This document shows positions 16,052-24,944 of a stretch of DNA of 64,000 nt, one piece after another. Under the pieces are notes generated by a model, which had not been told where the DNA came from, ran no database searches, and saw only the letters and a program-made list of their open reading frames with translations. Position 1 is the stretch's first letter, and every line of letters starts with the position of its first letter. A program made the translations under genes and the position numbers. Source of the stretch: UBA10365 sp041441915 (GTDB taxonomy: Bacteria; Pseudomonadota; Alphaproteobacteria; Rhodobacterales; Rhodobacteraceae); contig JASDRS010000019.1 of the NCBI GenBank assembly GCA_041441915.1, positions 1-64,000 on the forward strand, given 5' to 3'.

Positions 16052-17155
16052 TTAAAGCCTTTCATCTCTATCTAATAAATTTTCGACAGATTTTTGAAGT
16101 TTTTGTATTTTGATATACAAACGCGGCAAACGGCGCGTGGCTTTGTTAAGTTCGATCTGTGTTTCCATTTTCACAGCCGGATAACCCAACAACACGCGAC
16201 CAGAAGGCGCATTACTAAGTATCTTGGTTGCACCTCCGGCTATGACATCATCTCCTACAAAAATATTATCATTCACACCGCATTGCCCAGCCAATATCAC
16301 GCGGTCACCCAATCGAGCAGAACCAGCAATGCCCACTTGCCCACACAGCAAACAATCGCGGCCAATTTCTACATTATGACCAATATGCACAAGATTGTCC
16401 AATTTTGTGCCTGATCCTATCACAGTGTTGCGCACCGTCCCGCGGTCAATACATACGTTGGCGCCCAGTTCAACATCATCTCCAATAGTCACTGACCCCA
16501 AGGAATGAATTCTAACCCAAGACTGCGCCGTTATCTGTTCTCGCTTACCCAAGGTTTGCCGAATCTCTTCTGCCCCAGACTTTTCAGGTGTTACAAAAGA
16601 AAACCCATCAGATCCAACAACTGCGCCAGATTGGCAGATAAACCGATCACCAATCACCACTCTAGGCCCCAAATTTGCACCTTGCAGCAAAAGCGTGTCA
16701 CAACCAATTGTTGTACCATTGCCGATGCTGACATGTGACGCAATACGCGCCCGCACTCCGATTGTGACCCCTGCCCCTATGGACACAAAGGGGCCAATCG
16801 CAGCGCCTTCACCAATGATTGCGCTTTCGTCAATATGACAAAGATGGTGAATACCTTTAGCAATTTCAGGGCCTTGATCCAACAATAGGGAAAGCCCCGC
16901 CATCGCCAAGCGACCGCGCGGCACAAATATAGCTGCAGTCAGGCCCAAAGCTTGCCAATCGGCATCAGCCCAAAGCACAGCCGCCTTGGCGGACCCTTTA
17001 GCCAGATCGGCACTATATTTTGGGTCCATAGCAAGAGCTAGGTCGAGCACCCCAGCTTTGGCGGGTTCCGAGGCCGCTTGGATCACAAAATCCAAATTCC
17101 CTACTGCATGACCACCTAATGCAGCGGCAATGTCACCAATTTTATACCCAATCAT
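16052..17155 (-). CDS. lpxD: UDP-3-O-acylglucosamine N-acyltransferase
   Basis: Third step of lipid A synthesis: adds a 3-hydroxyacyl chain from acyl-ACP to the 2-amino group of UDP-3-O-acylglucosamine. Seen: an N-terminal uridine-binding domain (about 1-100), then a long left-handed beta-helix of hexapeptide repeats (IGEGAAIGPFVSIGAGVTIG...). The catalytic His lies in NLVHIGHNVEIG, and a C-terminal helix ends the chain. The 367-aa length is normal. It is not next to lpxA/fabZ/bamA as in E. coli, but heads an lpxD-acp-KAS operon; the L,D-transpeptidase gene ends or begins only 18 bases away on the same strand. Confidence 0.93.
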   Translation of the reverse strand: MIGYKIGDIAAALGGHAVGNLDFVIQAASEPAKAGVLDLALAMDPKYSADLAKGSAKAAVLWADADWQALGLTAAIFVPRGRLAMAGLSLLLDQGPEIAKGIHHLCHIDESAIIGEGAAIGPFVSIGAGVTIGVRARIASHVSIGNGTTIGCDTLLLQGANLGPRVVIGDRFICQSGAVVGSDGFSFVTPEKSGAEEIRQTLGKREQITAQSWVRIHSLGSVTIGDDVELGANVCIDRGTVRNTVIGSGTKLDNLVHIGHNVEIGRDCLLCGQVGIAGSARLGDRVILAGQCGVNDNIFVGDDVIAGGATKILSNAPSGRVLLGYPAVKMETQIELNKATRRLPRLYIKIQKLQKSVENLLDRDERL

Positions 17156-17173
17156 TAAAATTCCTTTGCCGTG

Positions 17174-18790
17174 TCAGCCGTCTAGACCTATGACTTTTAA
17201 TCCCTTTTTACGCAAGGCATCAAGGAAGATAGGGTCGCGGCCGTAAACGTCGCGACGGTATTGTATTTTGCCTTCAGAATTTGGAAAAGCTGTGAAGTAA
17301 ACCAAATGTACGGGCACTTCGTTTGCCAAAGAAATTATGTATTCATTCGGCGCTTGACTTAAAGCTTTTTGAAACAAGGCGTATGGGTTATCACTTTGGC
17401 GCGCCAACAGCACATGGGCAAACTCCAGCGGTTGTGCCAAACGAATACAGCCGTGGCTAAAAGCACGAATTTCTTTAGAAAAAAGTGATTTTTGAGGAGT
17501 GTCATGCATATAAATATTATTAATATTTGGAAACATGAATTTCACTCTCCCCAAGGCATTGTCGTCCGAGGGTGGCTGGCGCAAACGGAAAGGGAAGGTT
17601 TCTGGCGTATAGGTTAAAAAATCTACCTGATCACGGGAGACCACTTCACCATCTGCCGACACTAGTTCAAAGAAATTAAACGCATCACTATTTTGTTGCA
17701 ATTGAGGAAAATATTCTAAAGCAGTGATAGAGCTTGGCACATTCCAGCTTGGGTTCACGGCCAAATAGCGCATATTTTCTGAAAATTCGGGGCTGCGCTG
17801 GCCATCTACATTGGCACCAATCACCGCACGAGTTTCAAAGGTCAGCTTGCCGTTATCAATAACCTGTGCAGTAAAGTCAGGCAGATTCACCCATATATGG
17901 CGTGCGCCCAGGTTATAATTCATCCACCGCAACCGCTCAAGCGCCACAAGCACCGCGCGCAACCGAATTTTTGCTGATATATTAACCTCAGATAGCGTCA
18001 CGCTCGCCGCTATTCCATCAGGTGTCAGGCCATGGTCGTTTTGAAAGGCGCGCACGGCAAATTCAATCGCGCCGTCGTAGTGTTTGCCAGACATCCTCTT
18101 TAAATAACCCATCTTAATTAAGCGATCACGCAAAATCACAACCAAAGGCCCAGATGACCCTGAATCTAAACGACTACTTGGCACCTGGGGTCCCCAACCG
18201 CCTGCAAAAATTACTTTTTCAAGCTCCAATTTTTCTTTCATTAAAGCAGTATATTGTGGGATTTCAGGCGCCAATGCGGCCATAGCAGACACTGGGTCAG
18301 AATCAACTATTTGCTTCAAAAAGAGCCGCTGATCTATAAAGGGTCCGCGGCGTTTGATATCACCATCTATATCAGCGGGTCGCAAAAATCCAGAATTTAC
18401 ATCTGTGGCATAACGTAAGAACACTTCGCTCAGAGCAACCTCAATTTGTGCCTGATCGGCACCTGAGCGGGCCGCTTTCAAACGGGCCATCAACTCATCC
18501 GGTCGATAACGTGAAGCCGGTAAACCGTGAGTAGGCGCATTTTCCAATGTGGCTATCAAAGCATTGCGACGTTTGCGATCACCACGACCTGTCCAAAGTG
18601 GCGTGAAGTTACGCTCTTTATAAAATATATTTAAAATAGTATTGCCCACCGACGCTTGTTCTAAATAGGATTTAATGTTCTTAGAGCGCGCCATTCCCAC
18701 ATCAGCCGCAGCAAATAAGAATATCAGGAAGCCCAAAATAAGCGGGTAAATCGCTTTATTTCGGACGCCAAAAATAGAAGAACCTGCCAT
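17174..18790 (-). CDS. L,D-transpeptidase (YcbB/LdtD type)
   Basis: A periplasmic peptidoglycan cross-linker of 538 aa. N-terminal membrane anchor or signal (IYPLILGFLIFLFAAADVGM), a scaffold domain, a peptidoglycan-binding domain around residues 220-265 (AVRAFQNDHGLTPDGIAA), then a YkuD catalytic domain with the HDTP...SHGCIRLAQP motif holding the nucleophilic Cys. This layout is that of YcbB/LdtD, which makes 3-3 meso-DAP crosslinks. The ATG at 18790 is used. It is divergent from a DUF882 hydrolase gene, echoing the neighbouring ycbB-ycbK genes of E. coli. Confidence 0.9.
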   Translation of the reverse strand: MAGSSIFGVRNKAIYPLILGFLIFLFAAADVGMARSKNIKSYLEQASVGNTILNIFYKERNFTPLWTGRGDRKRRNALIATLENAPTHGLPASRYRPDELMARLKAARSGADQAQIEVALSEVFLRYATDVNSGFLRPADIDGDIKRRGPFIDQRLFLKQIVDSDPVSAMAALAPEIPQYTALMKEKLELEKVIFAGGWGPQVPSSRLDSGSSGPLVVILRDRLIKMGYLKRMSGKHYDGAIEFAVRAFQNDHGLTPDGIAASVTLSEVNISAKIRLRAVLVALERLRWMNYNLGARHIWVNLPDFTAQVIDNGKLTFETRAVIGANVDGQRSPEFSENMRYLAVNPSWNVPSSITALEYFPQLQQNSDAFNFFELVSADGEVVSRDQVDFLTYTPETFPFRLRQPPSDDNALGRVKFMFPNINNIYMHDTPQKSLFSKEIRAFSHGCIRLAQPLEFAHVLLARQSDNPYALFQKALSQAPNEYIISLANEVPVHLVYFTAFPNSEGKIQYRRDVYGRDPIFLDALRKKGLKVIGLDG

Positions 18791-19049
18791 TCAGTCATAT
18801 ACCCGATCAAACTTAACTCTTTATTGATGCGCCATTCTGGCGTTCCTGTCCATTCATAACCTCGTGAATATTTAATTGAACTGAGGGTAGGATCGCTAGC
18901 ATTTTCATTGGAGGTGTTAAAATAGGCAAGTTTTTGCCTATAAAAGATTGAAAGCGCTTTTTCACAAAATATGTTCTTGGGTTGTGATTCTACCTATGCA
19001 ATAAAGAACTCTGATAGGTGTAAGCTAATAGAGCTCTTGGGTTGGCTAT

Positions 19050-19634
19050 ATGGAAGATAAAGGCATGATAGGCGCTTTGGAAACAAAGATATCTCGGCGA
19101 GGATTGATTGGTGCCTTTGCGGCAGCAAGTTTAGTTGCTGCACCTACCTTCTCCAATGCTGCTGGTTTTTTAAAGGGTGCGGGCGATATTCGCCGAATAA
19201 AAATGTATTCAGGCCGCACTGGTGAAAGCATTGACACTATATATTGGATCGAAGGTAAATATATAAAAGAAGCTTTAAAAGAAATTAATCATTTTATGCG
19301 CGACTGGCGTACCAATACGGCTATATCTATTAACCCTAAAACCATCGATATTATGGCCGCAGCTCATACCGTTTTGAATGTAAGCGAACCCTATTTGATG
19401 CTGTCTGGCTATAGGTCGCCGCAAACTAATGCGATGTTGCGTCGCCAATCCAAGGCTGTAGCAAAAGACAGTTTGCATATGCATGGCCAAGCAGCTGACC
19501 TGCGCCTACGATCTCGGTCTGTGATGCAAATGGGGAAAGTTGCCGAAAGCTTTGGTGCAGGCGGTGTAGGGCGTTATACAAGATCCAATTTTGTTCATAT
19601 GGACTGCGGCCCTAAACGCACTTGGCGCGGCTAG
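19050..19634 (+). CDS. DUF882 / YcbK-like M15 peptidase-fold protein with Tat signal
   Basis: A 194-aa exported protein. The N-terminus holds a twin-arginine motif, ISRRGLIG, before a hydrophobic stretch (AFAAASLVAA), suggesting Tat export of a folded metalloprotein. The mature part carries the DUF882/peptidase M15 pattern: SGYRSPQTNAML, then HMHGQAADLRL with likely metal-binding His and Asp, and FVHMDCGPKRTW with the last His. The role is probably trimming or modifying peptidoglycan. The start could be 19050 or the ATG at 19065; both keep the signal. Divergent from the L,D-transpeptidase gene with about 260 bases between. Confidence 0.85.
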   Translation: MEDKGMIGALETKISRRGLIGAFAAASLVAAPTFSNAAGFLKGAGDIRRIKMYSGRTGESIDTIYWIEGKYIKEALKEINHFMRDWRTNTAISINPKTIDIMAAAHTVLNVSEPYLMLSGYRSPQTNAMLRRQSKAVAKDSLHMHGQAADLRLRSRSVMQMGKVAESFGAGGVGRYTRSNFVHMDCGPKRTWRG

Positions 19635-19692
19635 AACTGCTTTAAATTTATGGCTAAAATTTGCCATGTTCTGGCGGGGTAGAGATCAAAGG

Positions 19693-20427
19693 TCACGCTA
19701 TTTGGCCAGGCCGACCTTTAAAACCCATTGCTACAACAAATTTTTCAGAACTGTCTTGTCGGCTCGCAGGTGGTTTAAAATTGGAAACTTTTTTAAAATT
19801 GCGCTTAAGCAAAGCTTGCAATTCAGTCTCAGCACCGCCAGCCAAAACCTTGGCCACGAAGGTCCCCCCAATTTCCAACACGTCAAAGGCAAATTGCGCC
19901 GCCGCTTCGCAAAGCATAATAATGCGTAAGTGATCAGTACCTTTGTGCCCAGACGAAGCAGCCGCCATATCAGACATGATGACGTCGGCCGATCCCCCCA
20001 GCCAGGATTTGACCAGTTGATCGGCGTCATCATTTAAAAAATCCAATTCATAGATATGAGCACCAGCGATTGGCTCAACCTCTTGCAAGTCAACCCCAAG
20101 AACCATACCATTAGGCTTGTTCTTTTTATCGCCTAAGGCATTTACGCGGATTACAGCTACTTGGCACCAGCCCCCAGGTGCACAACCCAAGTCAACAACT
20201 CGCGAACCTGGCTTTAGAAATTCAAACTTGTCGTCAAGTTCAAGAATCTTATATGCTGCGCGGCCTCGATACCCCTCTTTCTTTGCACGCACCACATATG
20301 GGTCGTTAAGCTGGCGTTCCAGCCAACGCGTCGACGACAACTTGCGCCCCTTCGCTGTTTTTACGCGCACGCGCAGTTCACGCAGTCCGCGGCCAGAGTT
20401 CGACTTTTCCGTGGGTTCTTTTGTCAT
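19693..20427 (-). CDS. rlmE: 23S rRNA (uridine-2552-2'-O)-methyltransferase
   Basis: FtsJ/RrmJ enzyme that 2'-O-methylates U2552 in the peptidyl-transferase A-loop. The K-D-K-E tetrad is visible: Lys60 in AAYKILELD, Asp in IMSDMAA, Lys in FVAKVLAGG and the late Glu. The SAM motif VVDLGCAPGGW lies at about 78-88. At 244 aa it carries about 35 extra N-terminal residues, basic and low-complexity, as is usual in alphaproteobacteria. Its start overlaps the stop of the ppx/gppA gene by four bases, so the two are coupled. Confidence 0.95.
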   Translation of the reverse strand: MTKEPTEKSNSGRGLRELRVRVKTAKGRKLSSTRWLERQLNDPYVVRAKKEGYRGRAAYKILELDDKFEFLKPGSRVVDLGCAPGGWCQVAVIRVNALGDKKNKPNGMVLGVDLQEVEPIAGAHIYELDFLNDDADQLVKSWLGGSADVIMSDMAAASSGHKGTDHLRIIMLCEAAAQFAFDVLEIGGTFVAKVLAGGAETELQALLKRNFKKVSNFKPPASRQDSSEKFVVAMGFKGRPGQIA

Positions 20428-21581
20428 GAATCAGGCCCGTCTTCTAGAGCGCCATCTGCGCTCATCTGTGCGTATAGCAAACCTTCGCGTAAACCGCGAT
20501 CGGCAACTGAAAGTTTGTTTGTGGGCCACACCCGCATCAAAGCTTGCAAAATAGCCGCCCCCGACATGATCAGCGCGTTGCGATCACGTCCAATGCGCGG
20601 ATCATTGCGCCGACCTTCAGGGCCTAGGACAAGATATTCGCGAATGACCCCTTCTATCTGATCCGAGGACATGCTAAGCCCGTCAACCTTAGTGCGGTCA
20701 TAGCGGCGCAAACCCAAAAATGACGCCGCCACGGTCGTAACCGTGCCCGAGGTGCCTATGATTTGAAATCCCTCAACAGGATTTGTGTTTTGATAGGGGG
20801 TAAAATCAGCCAAATGCTCTTCAAAAAACCAACTCATCAAAGCAAAACGCGCGCCATCATCGTTTACATCGGAAAATTGATCTTTCAGAGTTGCCACACC
20901 CAATGGCACCGAAATCCAATCTATCACCTTGGCGCGCGGTTCAGGTCCTTCAGTTTCGAGTAAATCTGCGCCGAATCCCACGTGCAAGCGCATGATGGCG
21001 CGGGCGCGTTCTTTTGGCACTACATCTGACAGGTCGATCCAAACAAGTTCGGTTGAGCCACCACCAATATCAACGACCAAAAGCCGCGTTGTATTATGCC
21101 CCACTAGGGGCGCGCAAGAAATGACCGCGAAGCAGGCCTCTTCTTCGGGGGTGATGACTTCCAGCTTTAGACCAGTTTCACACTTTACACGCCTAATGAA
21201 TTCCGCCGCATTACTGGCGCGCCGACAGGCCTCGGTAGCCACTAAGCGCATTTTTGTGATTCCATGGCTCTTGATTTTAGTTTGACAGATTTGCAATGCT
21301 TGCAAAGTACGCAACATTGATTCCCGGCCCAGTCGGCCTGACACTTCAAGGTTATGGCCCAACTGCACAGTTCGTGAAAAACTGTCAACCACGTCAAACT
21401 GGCTCCCACGCGGCCGCGCTATCAGCATTCGACAGGAATTAGTACCAAGATCCAGCGCAGCATAAAGCTCACTAGGTCTAAGGCATTGCGGGGAATACGG
21501 TTCAGCCAAAGGCCCTGGCGCTTTATAAAAGCGTCTACGCCTTGGGCGCGCGCCCCCCGCTTTGGGACGCTCGGGCGTCAT
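20424..21581 (-). CDS. Ppx/GppA family phosphatase
   Basis: Exopolyphosphatase/guanosine pentaphosphate phosphatase family (ASKHA fold). Motifs: ALDLGTNSCRMLIARP (phosphate 1), VVATEACRRASN-like block, LLVVDIGGGSTELVW (phosphate 2) and GTSGTVTTVAASF. The 385-aa length matches the short two-domain form lacking the HD extension. Without that extension, preference for polyP or pppGpp cannot be told from sequence. The N-terminal 30 residues are basic and Pro-rich. It heads a two-gene unit with rlmE, an arrangement seen in other Rhodobacterales. Confidence 0.9.
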   Translation of the reverse strand: MTPERPKAGGARPRRRRFYKAPGPLAEPYSPQCLRPSELYAALDLGTNSCRMLIARPRGSQFDVVDSFSRTVQLGHNLEVSGRLGRESMLRTLQALQICQTKIKSHGITKMRLVATEACRRASNAAEFIRRVKCETGLKLEVITPEEEACFAVISCAPLVGHNTTRLLVVDIGGGSTELVWIDLSDVVPKERARAIMRLHVGFGADLLETEGPEPRAKVIDWISVPLGVATLKDQFSDVNDDGARFALMSWFFEEHLADFTPYQNTNPVEGFQIIGTSGTVTTVAASFLGLRRYDRTKVDGLSMSSDQIEGVIREYLVLGPEGRRNDPRIGRDRNALIMSGAAILQALMRVWPTNKLSVADRGLREGLLYAQMSADGALEDGPDS

Positions 21582-21767
21582 TTTCGCCCTCCATAAATTG
21601 TTAGACTCTGTTTAGACTGAGCCGAACCAAGGCGCAAGGCCTGCCTATTCTATAAAACATGACACCGAACGGTTTGTGGATTGTTCAGATCTTATACCTA
21701 GTCAAAAAATGACTTATCAGGGACTAATTTATTGCTTACAAGAACTGCAAAGAAAAGGGAATCAACT

Positions 21768-22064
21768 ATGCCTGATGTGACCATTGTTTATTGGCGCGAC
21801 ATTCCAGCGCAAGTTATCGTTGGCAGAGGACGAAGCGGTTCAAAAGTTCAGCTTTCTGAACGGTTTGAAAAAGCCATCGACCGCTGCGCGATGAAAATTG
21901 GCGCTAAAGATAGTGATGCATATATGGCAGAATGGCGCAAAGCCCCATCATATGTGGCTGAGGGCGAACCAGACCCCCTCGCCGCGCAAGTTGCCGCCGA
22001 GCTTGAGGCGCAATATGATGTGTCCAAACTCAAATCATTGATTGACGCCGAAGGGCGCGCCTAA
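21768..22064 (+). CDS. Small 'virulence factor' family protein of a one-carbon operon
   Basis: A 98-aa soluble acidic protein starting MPDVTIVYWRDIPAQVIV, followed by an RGRSG segment and an Ala/Glu-rich C-terminus. It matches what databases call 'virulence factor' (Pfam Virulence_fact), a misleading name. In Rhodobacterales I know it beside methylenetetrahydrofolate reductase and methyltetrahydrofolate:corrinoid methyltransferase genes, as here (14 bases before the reductase). I infer an accessory role in folate/corrinoid methyl transfer. No catalytic motif is visible. The ATG at 21768 has AGGGA seven bases upstream and is preferred over the longer frame. Confidence 0.75.
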   Translation: MPDVTIVYWRDIPAQVIVGRGRSGSKVQLSERFEKAIDRCAMKIGAKDSDAYMAEWRKAPSYVAEGEPDPLAAQVAAELEAQYDVSKLKSLIDAEGRA

Positions 22065-22078
22065 TTTCGGATTCCGCA

Positions 22079-22999
22079 ATGGCATTATTTAATTTTCGTT
22101 CCAAATCAGAAGAAATTTTTTCCACAAGCGCCGCTACTGAAGCTCTTTTGGCGAATTACTCGATCGAGGTGATGCCACGCACGGCGGAAAAAGTCGAAGA
22201 TTTTAGACCGCTTTTACCACAACACACCCGTGTTTATATAGCTCATATAGAAGGCACCCCCATCGATGACATGGTGGCTACAGCAAAACGCTTGTCCGAT
22301 GAAGGCTATAGCGCAATGCCGCATTTTCCAGCGCGAATTATAAAAAACAAAACCATATTGCAGGATTGGATTTCCCGTTATCGTAATGAGGCTGGCGTCA
22401 AACAGGGGCTCTTATTGGCTGGCGGCGGAATAAAACCACATGGAGATTTTCATTCCTCGATGCAACTTTTGGAATCGGGCGTATTTGGCGATTTTGAACG
22501 GCTCCATGTGGCGGGTCACCCCGAAGGCAACCGCGACATCGATCCCGACGGATCTGAAAAAATGGTTATGCAGGCTTTACATTGGAAACAGGCTTTTGCC
22601 AAAACTACCGACGCAAAAATGGCTATGGCCACCCAATTTTGTTTTGAGCCTGACCCAGTGATTGCTTGGGCAGACCGTCTTGCACTCGAAGGCATCGACC
22701 TACCGATTCACATTGGTGTGGCGGGCCCTGCCAAGCTTCAAACCTTGATTAAATTTGCAATAGCCTGCGGTGTGGGCGCATCCTTGCGAGTGCTGCAAAA
22801 ACGTGCGAAAGATGTAACGAAGCTTTTGCTGCCGTATGAACCGAACGAATTCATCGCTGCTCTTGCCGCACACAAGGCTGCCAACCCAACGTTTGGAATT
22901 GAAAGCGTCCATTTTTTTCCCTTAGGCGGCATTAAAACAAATTCGCAATGGGCAATCGCTAATGGTGGGGCCTCTGGCGCGCCTGCAATCAAATTTTAA
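22079..22999 (+). CDS. metF: Methylenetetrahydrofolate reductase
   Basis: MetF-family flavin TIM-barrel that interconverts 5,10-methylene-THF and 5-methyl-THF. Seen in the 306-aa chain: the N-terminal VEVMPRTAEKVEDF-like strand (here IEVMPRTAEK), VYIAHIEGTP, MPHFPARII, LLAGGGIKPHGDF, VAGHPEGNRDID, TQFCFEPDPVIAWAD and the C-terminal VHFFPLGGIKTN. It is a divergent MetF form, common in alphaproteobacterial C1 clusters, which may run in the oxidative direction. It lies between the small accessory gene (14 bases) and the corrinoid methyltransferase gene (9 bases), in one operon. Confidence 0.88.
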   Translation: MALFNFRSKSEEIFSTSAATEALLANYSIEVMPRTAEKVEDFRPLLPQHTRVYIAHIEGTPIDDMVATAKRLSDEGYSAMPHFPARIIKNKTILQDWISRYRNEAGVKQGLLLAGGGIKPHGDFHSSMQLLESGVFGDFERLHVAGHPEGNRDIDPDGSEKMVMQALHWKQAFAKTTDAKMAMATQFCFEPDPVIAWADRLALEGIDLPIHIGVAGPAKLQTLIKFAIACGVGASLRVLQKRAKDVTKLLLPYEPNEFIAALAAHKAANPTFGIESVHFFPLGGIKTNSQWAIANGGASGAPAIKF

Positions 23000-23008
23000 A
23001 GGGCCTTT

Positions 23009-23980
23009 ATGACGCGCACTGTAATCGAATCAAAAACTAAAACAGTAATCATCGGCTTTGACGAAACATTCTGTGTAATAGGCGAAAGAATTAACCCCAC
23101 CGGGCGAAAAAAATTGGCCGCTGAACTGGAAAGTGGTGATTTTTCGACGGTGATGCGCGACGCGGTGGAACAAGTCGCCTGCGGCGCCATGATATTAGAC
23201 GTGAATGCAGGCGTTGTTTACAATTCAAACCCTAATCCAAATGAAACGGAACCGCCTTTGATGGCGGAGATGGTCTTATTAATCCAAGGAATTGTGGACG
23301 TGCCACTGTGCATAGACAGCTCAGTTCCTGGCGCTTTGGAAGCAGGCTTAGCCAATTGTGAAGGCCGCCCTCTTTTAAATTCTGTGACTGGCGAAGAAGA
23401 CCGTTTAGACCTGGTTTTGCCATTGGTAAAAAAATATAATGTGCCCGTTGTAGCTATTTCAAATGATGACACTGGCATTTCTATGGATCCCGATGTGCGC
23501 TTTGCTGTGGCCAAAAAAATCGTTGAACGTGCGGCCGATTTCGGCATTCAGGCCCATGATATTGTTGTGGATCCTTTGGCCATGCCAGTTGGCGCTTTGG
23601 GTGATGCGGGGCGGCAAGTTTTTACACTTGTACGACGTTTACGCGAAGAATTGGGTGTGAATACCACCTGCGGGGCATCAAATATCAGCTTTGGCCTACC
23701 CCATCGCCACGGGATCAACGCAGCCTTTTTACCAATGGCCATTGGTGCGGGTATGACTTCGGCCATTATGAACCCAGTTCGTCAGGTAGAAATGGAGGCT
23801 ATTCGTGCCGCAAACTTCTTGATGAACCACGACGCAAATGGCGGCGAATGGATCAGATTTGCACGCGTTTTGGATGCTGTGGCTGAGGGTAAATCCTTTG
23901 CCAACGCCTCGTTAGAAACGGGCCCTGCGAGTGGCCGTGGTGGCCGATCAGGTGGGCGTGCAGGCCGGTCCAGACAATAA
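23009..23980 (+). CDS. Methyltetrahydrofolate:corrinoid protein methyltransferase
   Basis: A pterin-binding TIM barrel of 323 aa that moves a methyl group between 5-methyl-THF and the cobalt of a corrinoid protein. Seen: VIGERINPTGRKKLAAEL near 25-42, LDVNAG, PLCIDSSVPGALEAG, LLNSVTGEE, VAISNDDTGIS and GASNISFGLPHR near 220-235, matching the MetH pterin module and AcsE/MtgA enzymes. No B12-binding or homocysteine domain is attached. The C-terminal tail is a Gly/Arg-rich stretch (GRGGRSGGRAGRS), unusual for the fold. It is the third gene of the small-protein-metF operon. As a stand-alone module it suits a split methionine synthase or a methylamine/betaine methyl route. Confidence 0.88.
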   Translation: MTRTVIESKTKTVIIGFDETFCVIGERINPTGRKKLAAELESGDFSTVMRDAVEQVACGAMILDVNAGVVYNSNPNPNETEPPLMAEMVLLIQGIVDVPLCIDSSVPGALEAGLANCEGRPLLNSVTGEEDRLDLVLPLVKKYNVPVVAISNDDTGISMDPDVRFAVAKKIVERAADFGIQAHDIVVDPLAMPVGALGDAGRQVFTLVRRLREELGVNTTCGASNISFGLPHRHGINAAFLPMAIGAGMTSAIMNPVRQVEMEAIRAANFLMNHDANGGEWIRFARVLDAVAEGKSFANASLETGPASGRGGRSGGRAGRSRQ

Positions 23981-24023
23981 ATAAAATATATTAAATACGA
24001 GTTTGTTTAATAATTTATCTATT

Positions 24024-24944
24024 TTATTCACTTAAAATATTATCAATAGCCAGGCTTTCCTCAGTAAAACTTTTCAAAAGCCATGTGCAAAATTCGTCGG
24101 CGTCAGGATGTGGGAAGCTTGCTGCGGGTCGCAACAGGTAAAAACCTTCGCTTACTGGAAGCTCTAGTTTAAAAGGGCGCACCAAACGCTTACTTTTGAT
24201 ATAATTCGCCGCAAGCGAAGTGCGCCCCAAGACTACTCCCCCGCCACAGGCCGCTACTTCAAGCGCCGTGGCTGAAGTATCAAAATGTACCCCCAAACTA
24301 TGATCTACCCCTTCAGCTTGGGCTCCTGCAAGCCAACTTCCCCAGCCCTCTTGATACCCCAGCACATGTAAAAGCTGATGCTGCGCCAGATCATTCGCTG
24401 TCAAAAACGGGCCCTTGGCCATCAGATCTGGAGAGCACAGCGGCATGATTTTTTCGTCCATGAGGCGTTGGCTAACCACCCCCGCCGGTCCACTCAATCC
24501 ATATTGAATTTCAAGATCAAAACGATCATGATCGTACACATCATTCCAGACGCTGGAAATAATCCGCAGGGTCCTACCATATTGGTTTTTCAAATAGTTT
24601 GGCAATCGTGGCGCCAACCAATTGGTGGCAAAAGACACGGTACAGCGCAATGTCAAAGCTTCGTTTTTGCGCTGGCCAAACACCTCATGCGTGCCTACAG
24701 CTAAGCGATCAAAAGCATCGCGTACTTTGGGCAAATAGGCCATGCCGGTTTTGGTCAAAACCAAACTGCGTGGCCTACGTTCGAACAATTGATGCCGCAA
24801 ATGGAATTCAAGCGATTTAACTTGTTTTGAAATTGCGGCCTGGGTCATATTTAGCTCATTCGCAGCAACGGTAAAACTTAAATGGCGAGCGGCAGCTTCA
24901 AAGGCGCGCAGCCATGCAAGGGGCGGCAAATTTGGTTTGCTCAT
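24024..24944 (-). CDS. LysR-family regulator (GcvA-like)
   Basis: A 306-residue LysR regulator. The N-terminal winged helix-turn-helix is complete (LAWLRAFEAAARHLSFTVAA, then ELNMTQAAISKQVKSLE). The effector domain follows from about residue 90 (LTLRCTVSFATNWLAPRLP), with the GcvA-type 'DVYDHDRFDLEIQYG' region. It is divergent from the DmdA-like gene with 103 bases between the starts, the classic layout for a LysR protein controlling its neighbour. I infer regulation of the demethylase and acyl-CoA ligase genes; the ligand is unknown and could be DMSP, an acryloyl or propionyl metabolite, or glycine. Confidence 0.88.
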   Translation of the reverse strand: MSKPNLPPLAWLRAFEAAARHLSFTVAANELNMTQAAISKQVKSLEFHLRHQLFERRPRSLVLTKTGMAYLPKVRDAFDRLAVGTHEVFGQRKNEALTLRCTVSFATNWLAPRLPNYLKNQYGRTLRIISSVWNDVYDHDRFDLEIQYGLSGPAGVVSQRLMDEKIMPLCSPDLMAKGPFLTANDLAQHQLLHVLGYQEGWGSWLAGAQAEGVDHSLGVHFDTSATALEVAACGGGVVLGRTSLAANYIKSKRLVRPFKLELPVSEGFYLLRPAASFPHPDADEFCTWLLKSFTEESLAIDNILSE

